From Fibrella aestuarina BUZ 2 (GTDB taxonomy: Bacteria > Bacteroidota > Bacteroidia > Cytophagales > Spirosomataceae), in the NCBI RefSeq assembly GCF_000331105.1, contig NC_020054.1, forward strand, positions 4,390,257 to 4,454,256: a DNA stretch of 64,000 nucleotides, in the 5' to 3' direction. The position numbers and the translations under genes were made by a program. Below are positions 59,279 through 64,000 of this stretch, one piece after another. Every line of letters begins with the position of its first letter. The stretch's first letter is position 1. Under the pieces are notes generated by a model. The model searched no databases. It worked only from the letters and a program-made list of their open reading frames with translations, and had not been told where the DNA came from.

Positions 59279-60475
59279 ATGACTGACGTAACCATAATTG
59301 GCGGCGGGATTGTTGGCCTGGCCACGGCCCTCCAGCTCAAGCAACAGCGGCCGGGCCTGTCGGTGATCGTGCTGGAGAAAGAAAACCGGGTAGCCGCCCA
59401 CCAGACCGGCCACAACTCCGGGGTGATCCACTCGGGGCTTTACTACAAACCCGGCAGCCTCAAAGCCACCAACTGCATCAGCGGCTACCACATGCTGCTC
59501 GAGTTCTGCGAGCGCGAAAACGTGCCCTACGAACTCTGCGGCAAGATCGTGGTGGCCACCAAAGCCGAACAGGTGCCCCAACTCAACACGCTGTTTGAGC
59601 GCGGCCAGCAAAACGGCCTCGGCGGCCTGCGGCGGCTGTCGGTGGGCGAGATGCGCGAGATCGAACCCCATGTGGCGGGTGTCGATGGCATCTTCGTCCC
59701 GCAAACGGGTATTATTGATTACACGCAGGTTTGTGAAGCCTACGCCCGGGTGTTCCAGCGCCTCGGCGGCGAGATTCACTACGGCGAAAAAGTGGAGCAG
59801 CTGACGCCCGGCAATAGCCTGAGCGTGGTGGTGACGAACAAAACCCGCTACGAAACCAAGCTGGTCGTCAACTGCGCGGGGCTGTACTCGGATAAGATTG
59901 CCCAGCTCACCCAGCGCGAGCCCATCGGCCTGCAAATCGTGCCGTTCCGGGGCGAGTATTACAAGATCCGGCCCGAAAAACACCACCTGGTCAAGAACCT
60001 CATTTACCCCGTTCCCGACCCGAATTTCCCGTTCCTAGGCGTGCACTTCACCCGCATGATTCACGGGGGCGTGGAGGCCGGGCCCAACGCCGTGCTGGCG
60101 TTCCAGCGTGAGGGTTACCGCAAATCAGACATCAACCTGCGCGAATTGTTCGAGACGCTGGCGTGGCCGGGCTTCCAGAAGGTAGCCATGAAATACTGGG
60201 AAACGGGGCTGGGCGAAATGTACCGGTCGTTTTCGAAATCGGCCTTTACCAAAGCGTTGCAGGAACTGATTCCGGCCGTGCAGGAAGACGACCTCATCGA
60301 AGGCGGCGCGGGCGTGCGGGCGCAGGCCTGTGACCGCACCGGCGGCCTGCTCGACGACTTTTCGATCATCGAAACCGACCGCGCCGTCAACGTCTGCAAC
60401 GCCCCCTCCCCCGCCGCCACCTCATCACTCTCGATCGGCAAAACCGTTTCCGAAAAAGTCCTGAGCCGGTTTTAA
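59279..60475 (+). CDS. lhgO: L-2-hydroxyglutarate oxidase/dehydrogenase
   Basis: A 398-residue FAD-dependent oxidoreductase. The Rossmann start is TDVTIIGGGIVGLATALQLK; the DAO-fold continues with AHQTGHNSGVIHSGLYYKPG (family signature), VNCAGLYSDKIAQLTQREP and PFRGEYYKIRPEKHHLVKNL. The C-terminus has GGAGVRAQACDRTGGLLDDF. It oxidises L-2-hydroxyglutarate to 2-oxoglutarate and passes electrons to the quinone pool. It is downstream of anmK on the same strand with no obvious functional link. Confidence 0.94.
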   Translation: MTDVTIIGGGIVGLATALQLKQQRPGLSVIVLEKENRVAAHQTGHNSGVIHSGLYYKPGSLKATNCISGYHMLLEFCERENVPYELCGKIVVATKAEQVPQLNTLFERGQQNGLGGLRRLSVGEMREIEPHVAGVDGIFVPQTGIIDYTQVCEAYARVFQRLGGEIHYGEKVEQLTPGNSLSVVVTNKTRYETKLVVNCAGLYSDKIAQLTQREPIGLQIVPFRGEYYKIRPEKHHLVKNLIYPVPDPNFPFLGVHFTRMIHGGVEAGPNAVLAFQREGYRKSDINLRELFETLAWPGFQKVAMKYWETGLGEMYRSFSKSAFTKALQELIPAVQEDDLIEGGAGVRAQACDRTGGLLDDFSIIETDRAVNVCNAPSPAATSSLSIGKTVSEKVLSRF

Positions 60476-60476
60476 T

Positions 60477-60555
60477 GAGTGCATGAGATAAAGAGTGAAA
60501 GGCTGCGCACTCATATGAACTGGCGTTAGCCTTTCACTCTTTATCTCGTGCACTC
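60477..60555. repeat. 28-bp near-perfect intergenic palindrome
   Basis: The arms 60477-60504 and 60528-60555 pair over 28 bp with one G-U position, around a 23-nt loop that begins GCGCACTCAT. It starts 2 bp after the lhgO stop and ends 18 bp before the DoxX stop (convergent genes). The inner arm ends GGCT and the loop continues GCGCA, again like the GGCTGGCGCA core. Confidence 0.9.
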
Positions 60556-60573
60556 TTTCGCTCTTTATTTCTT

Positions 60574-61089
60574 TCACTCCTTAATTCGCTCGGCGGTCTG
60601 GGCGGCTTTGGGGTCGGCGATGACTTTGCCACCGCGCACGGTAGCGCCCAGCAGGATACCCGCGCTGATCAGCACGATATTTTTGATGATGTACTGCCCG
60701 GCCAGCGTTGGCACGAACGGGTGTTTCCAGGTGTCGTCCGGAAAAAAGGCGAGTGGCAGTAACGTACCGATCATCTGCGCGAAGAGCAGGAACAGCGTCA
60801 CGCGCATCAGTCTACCCGTCAGCAAGCCCAGTCCGATGGCACACTCCCAGGTCGCCAGTACGGGCAGGGAGATGGCTGGAGGCATGTGGCCGGCTGTGAG
60901 CACGCTGATGGTGCGGGCGGCCAGCAATTCGGCCGTACTCAGATCCGGGAAGTATTTAAGGAAGCCAAACCAGAGAAACACCACGCCCAGTGCCAGGCGC
61001 AGGCAATCGGGGCCGTGGTCGGCCATCCAGGCGACGATGCGGGCATCGGCTCGCCGGACGGGCGGGGATACGGGTTCATCCGCTTTCAT
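60574..61089 (-). CDS. DoxX-like membrane protein
   Basis: 171 residues with four membrane helices (LRLALGVVFLWFGFLKYFPD is the DoxX-type opening; VLATWECAIGLGLLTGRLMR; VTLFLLFAQMIGTLLPLAFF; IIKNIVLISAGILLGATVRG). DoxX-type proteins are small membrane proteins linked with redox balance or terminal oxidases. There is no oxidase gene in the window. It is divergent from the next gene. Confidence 0.78.
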   Translation of the reverse strand: MKADEPVSPPVRRADARIVAWMADHGPDCLRLALGVVFLWFGFLKYFPDLSTAELLAARTISVLTAGHMPPAISLPVLATWECAIGLGLLTGRLMRVTLFLLFAQMIGTLLPLAFFPDDTWKHPFVPTLAGQYIIKNIVLISAGILLGATVRGGKVIADPKAAQTAERIKE

Positions 61090-61255
61090 TGTCTTTTTTG
61101 CGTTAAGAGGCGTTCATATAGCCAACCGACACAATAGACTATAGTTTACGGGACGTAGCGTATGGCAATCCGCACGTCGACTTCAGCCGCGGGACGAACA
61201 CAATCGGCGCAACTTTAGTAGCTTCGCTGTTGGCTTGCTATTAGACACAACCAAC

Positions 61256-64000
61256 TTGAAACTGCTACCCCTTGCCCTGCTGCTGACTCTATCGGCTGCC
61301 GCGCAGAACCTGCCCATTCTGGAGCAACCGCCTGCTTCGCTTCGCTTATACCAACTCAACACGCCGCATTTTCGGGTCATCTACCCCGATGGCTTCCAGC
61401 AACGCGCCCAACAGACGGCCCAACGGCTCGAACAGATCTACGAACCCGTGGGGGCCGGTCTGGAGCAACGCCCCCGCCCGCTCTCGGTGGTATTGCGGAA
61501 TCAGACGACCGTCAGCAACGGGTTCGCCACCCTCTTTCCGCGCCATGCCGAATTCTACGCCGTGCCACCGCAAGACCCGGCCCTGCTCGGTACGCTCAAT
61601 TGGCTCGATCTGCTGGCCGTGCACGAGTACCGTCACATTGTGCAGTACGAAAAGGCGTATCAGGGCTACGGCAAGGTGCTGTATTACCTGCTGGGTGCCC
61701 AGGGGCTGAGCTTCGCGACGAACGTGGTCACGCCCGACTGGTTTCTGGAAGGTGACGCCGTCGGGACCGAAACCATCCTGACCCGCTCGGGCCGGGGCCG
61801 GATTCCGGCTTTCGAGTTGAGTATGCGCACCAACCTGCTCACCCGCCGCCCCTTCAGCTACGCCAAGGCCACGGGCGGCTCCTTCCGTGACAACGTACCC
61901 AACCACTACGAACTGGGCTATTTTCTGACGACCAAGCTGAAACGTACCTACGGCCCCAACGCCTGGAGTGGCGCGCTCAACCGGATTTACAGGCAGTTTC
62001 CGTTTTACCCGTTCTCGTTTTCCAACGGCTTGAAACAGACCACCAAATCGGCCGAAAACCCCACCGGCACGCGCGTCGATGACCTGTACGCAGAAACCGT
62101 CAACGACCTGATCGAGACCTGGAAGCGGCGGCAGGATAGCCTGACGCTTACGCCCGCAACAACGTACCCGGTCAATGCGGAAAAAGCCGAAACGCCCCGA
62201 CCGGTGTTCACCAACTACCGTTACCCCCAATACCTGACCGACAGCACCATCCTGTGCATCAAAAGCGGCCTTGGCGACATTCAGCAGGTGGTCTTGTTAA
62301 GCCGCAACGGGCACGATCCGGCGCACCGGGAGAAACGCGTCTACACGCAGGGGTTGGTACTCAACGAGCCTACCTACTTCTCGGCCACGCCGCAGATGGC
62401 CTGCTGGATCGAAAACCGCTACGACCCGCGCTGGCTGCAACGCATTTACGGCGAAATCAAACTGCTCGACCTCGCCACCGGCCGGGTACGTCGGCTGACG
62501 ACCCGCAGCCGCTATACCGCCGTGGCCCTGTCGCCCGACAACAGCCGCCTCGTCGCCCTGCGCACCACCGACAGCTACCAGAATGAACTCGTTGTACTCG
62601 ATAGCCAGACGGGGCGCGAGCTGGCGGTGCTGCCCAACCCGGCCAATGACTTCTATGTAAACCCGCGCTGGCACAATGGCCGCACGCTGGTCACGGTGAC
62701 GCTGACGAAAGGGGGGAAAACCATTGAGTTCATCGACACCGAAACAGGACAAAAACGGGCGCTGCTCCCCCCTACCAACCTGAACCTGAGCCACCCGCAA
62801 TCGTACGGGAACACGCACATACTGGTCAACTCGCCGCAGTCGGGTATCGACAACGTCTATGCTGTCGAGATTGCCTCGGGCACGGTCTCGCGGGTGACGT
62901 CGCGGCCGTTTGGGGCTTACCATGCCACCGTCTCACCAACGGGTCGCTGGCTGGCCTTCGAAGATTTCGACACGCACGGCTACCGCGTCGCCGAAGCCCC
63001 ACTCGACCCCGCCGCCTGGCCCCCCGCCGACATTTCACGTGCGGATTCACCAGCCGAATCCACACGCTATTTTGGGCCCCTACTCAGCGCGGGCGCGCAA
63101 CGCCTGCCGCCCGTCGCCGCCGATTCGATTCCCAACCTGCCCACGTCGGCCCCCGGCCGGTTCCGGCGGCTTGCCCATGCCTTTAATCCGTACAGTTGGG
63201 GCCCAACGTTCGGGTCGACCGGGCAATCGCTCAACGTGGGTATTCAGTCGCGGGATTTGCTCAACACCACGCAGTTTACGGCGGGCTATACCTACAACCA
63301 AAGCGAACAAACGGGTGCGCTGGGCGTCAATGTGAGTTATCAGGGCTTGTATCCGGTCTTCGATGTGGGCTTCCAGACAGGCAACCGGCGCACCAGTATC
63401 CCCGCCAACCCAACCAGTCCGAGTTCGGGTATCCGCACCGATACGTGGCGGTACAACGAACTGACGGCGGGCATTCGCTTGCCCCTTCAACTCACCCGGT
63501 CGCGGTTTTTGCAAAGCGCCAATCTGTTTGCCTATTACGGGCTGCTGTCGGTGAGCGGCTACGAACTGCCGGGGCGCTATTTCACCGAGACGGGCAACGG
63601 CATCTTACACACGCTGCTCTACGGGGCCAGTTACAATTACCTGCTGCGCCAGAGTCGGCGCGACGTGGGCAACCGCCTGGGCGTGTCGGGCAGCACCAGC
63701 CTGCGCAGCACACCGTTTGCTCAAACGACGGGGCAACTGCGCGGCCTGCAATGGGCCAACACGCTGAACCTTTTCGTTCCCGGCCTGGGCAAACACCACA
63801 GCCTGCGCCTGCGGGGTGCCTACCAGTACCAATGGGGCGCACCCGACGCCAAAAACCTGTATCGGTTTGGGGCAGCGGTGCTCTACCCGCGCGGCGCGGC
63901 CTATACTTCGTTTGACAACCTGTGGGTAGCCGGGGCCGACTACCGCCTGCCCCTGGCCGATCTGCATCTGTCGATCACGCGTCTGCTGTACATTCAGCGC
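61256..64000 (+). CDS. Large exported zincin / beta-propeller / barrel protein (cut at right edge)
   Basis: An open frame of 915 codons from a TTG at 61256 runs off the window without a stop; it must be read with a non-ATG start. Signal peptide (MKLLPLALLLTLSAAAQ). The zincin motif HEYRH is at residues 123-127, and the third ligand candidate Glu165 is in PDWFLEGDA, the gluzincin pattern. Residues about 310-600 are a WD40-like propeller (IKLLDLATGRVRRLTTRSRY, AVALSPDNSRLVALRTTDSY), and from about 640 aromatic beta strands suggest an outer-membrane barrel. Probably a surface or periplasmic peptidase; substrate unknown. Confidence 0.82.
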   Translation, partial: MKLLPLALLLTLSAAAQNLPILEQPPASLRLYQLNTPHFRVIYPDGFQQRAQQTAQRLEQIYEPVGAGLEQRPRPLSVVLRNQTTVSNGFATLFPRHAEFYAVPPQDPALLGTLNWLDLLAVHEYRHIVQYEKAYQGYGKVLYYLLGAQGLSFATNVVTPDWFLEGDAVGTETILTRSGRGRIPAFELSMRTNLLTRRPFSYAKATGGSFRDNVPNHYELGYFLTTKLKRTYGPNAWSGALNRIYRQFPFYPFSFSNGLKQTTKSAENPTGTRVDDLYAETVNDLIETWKRRQDSLTLTPATTYPVNAEKAETPRPVFTNYRYPQYLTDSTILCIKSGLGDIQQVVLLSRNGHDPAHREKRVYTQGLVLNEPTYFSATPQMACWIENRYDPRWLQRIYGEIKLLDLATGRVRRLTTRSRYTAVALSPDNSRLVALRTTDSYQNELVVLDSQTGRELAVLPNPANDFYVNPRWHNGRTLVTVTLTKGGKTIEFIDTETGQKRALLPPTNLNLSHPQSYGNTHILVNSPQSGIDNVYAVEIASGTVSRVTSRPFGAYHATVSPTGRWLAFEDFDTHGYRVAEAPLDPAAWPPADISRADSPAESTRYFGPLLSAGAQRLPPVAADSIPNLPTSAPGRFRRLAHAFNPYSWGPTFGSTGQSLNVGIQSRDLLNTTQFTAGYTYNQSEQTGALGVNVSYQGLYPVFDVGFQTGNRRTSIPANPTSPSSGIRTDTWRYNELTAGIRLPLQLTRSRFLQSANLFAYYGLLSVSGYELPGRYFTETGNGILHTLLYGASYNYLLRQSRRDVGNRLGVSGSTSLRSTPFAQTTGQLRGLQWANTLNLFVPGLGKHHSLRLRGAYQYQWGAPDAKNLYRFGAAVLYPRGAAYTSFDNLWVAGADYRLPLADLHLSITRLLYIQR

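Noticed and set aside
48579..60000. Long open frames antisense to real genes (for example 48579-50372 minus and 58328-59986 minus, both over 550 codons; also 1613-2734 minus and 26206-27249 plus)
   Set aside because: They lie wholly opposite confident genes, show no domain, and are rich in Arg, Gly, Val and His, as expected when a GC-rich codon pattern is read on the other strand.
1..64000. tRNA, rRNA, CRISPR, insertion sequences
   Set aside because: I saw no T-loop (GGTTCGAATCC-like) words, no regularly spaced repeats and no transposase-like protein on either strand.

Overview
The window reads as a chromosomal stretch of a Bacteroidota bacterium of the order Cytophagales, probably Spirosoma-like. 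The reasons are three TonB-dependent/SusC-type outer-membrane receptors and two SusD lipoproteins, Bacteroidota-type -7 promoter boxes (TAnnTTTG), few Shine-Dalgarno sequences, a menaquinone gene, a DUF5686 protein and a single-chain glycyl-tRNA synthetase. GC looks like 55-60% by eye. I saw no tRNA, rRNA, insertion sequence, prophage or CRISPR array. The genes at both ends are cut by the window.

Layout. 1-12.3 kb is housekeeping and envelope: a truncated gene (possible Kir channel), a DUF5686 outer-membrane protein, a polysaccharide deacetylase lipoprotein, a thioesterase, glyS, a helix-hairpin-helix protein, a LolC/E-type permease with rbfA, a polytopic membrane protein and a LOG-family protein. 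12.4-14.6 kb holds small minus-strand genes (YjbQ and unknowns). 14.7-22.4 kb is a glycan-uptake locus: a membrane-bound AraC regulator with a possible carbohydrate-binding domain, then susC, susD and susE. A radical SAM gene follows, then an orphan minus-strand SusC/SusD pair (23.7-28.7 kb). 28.9-37.5 kb is core metabolism and translation: yebC, lysA, argS (with an unusual in-frame insertion), an exported glutathione peroxidase and menA. 37.6-41.9 kb is an RND efflux pair. 42-47.7 kb has a GH113-like glycosidase, L-serine deaminase, a MarR regulator, CtlX and arginine deiminase. 48-54.3 kb has a coiled-coil protein with a TonB-dependent receptor, Dps, CorA and an MFS transporter. 54.5-57.9 kb has two tiny membrane proteins and a YtrA-like four-gene ABC operon. 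58-64 kb has anmK, lhgO, a DoxX protein and the start of a large zincin/beta-propeller/barrel protein.

Three window-scale patterns stand out. (1) Many intergenic gaps consist almost entirely of very long, often perfect inverted repeats (arms up to 42 bp). They abut the stop codons, have arms that differ from locus to locus, and share a core (GGCTGACGC or GGCTGGCGC) and sometimes loop words. (2) The octamer RGGTACGT/ACGTACCY occurs about 70 times by eye on both strands, several-fold above a base-composition expectation. (3) argS carries about 126 extra codons of low GC, flanked by a 7-bp direct repeat.
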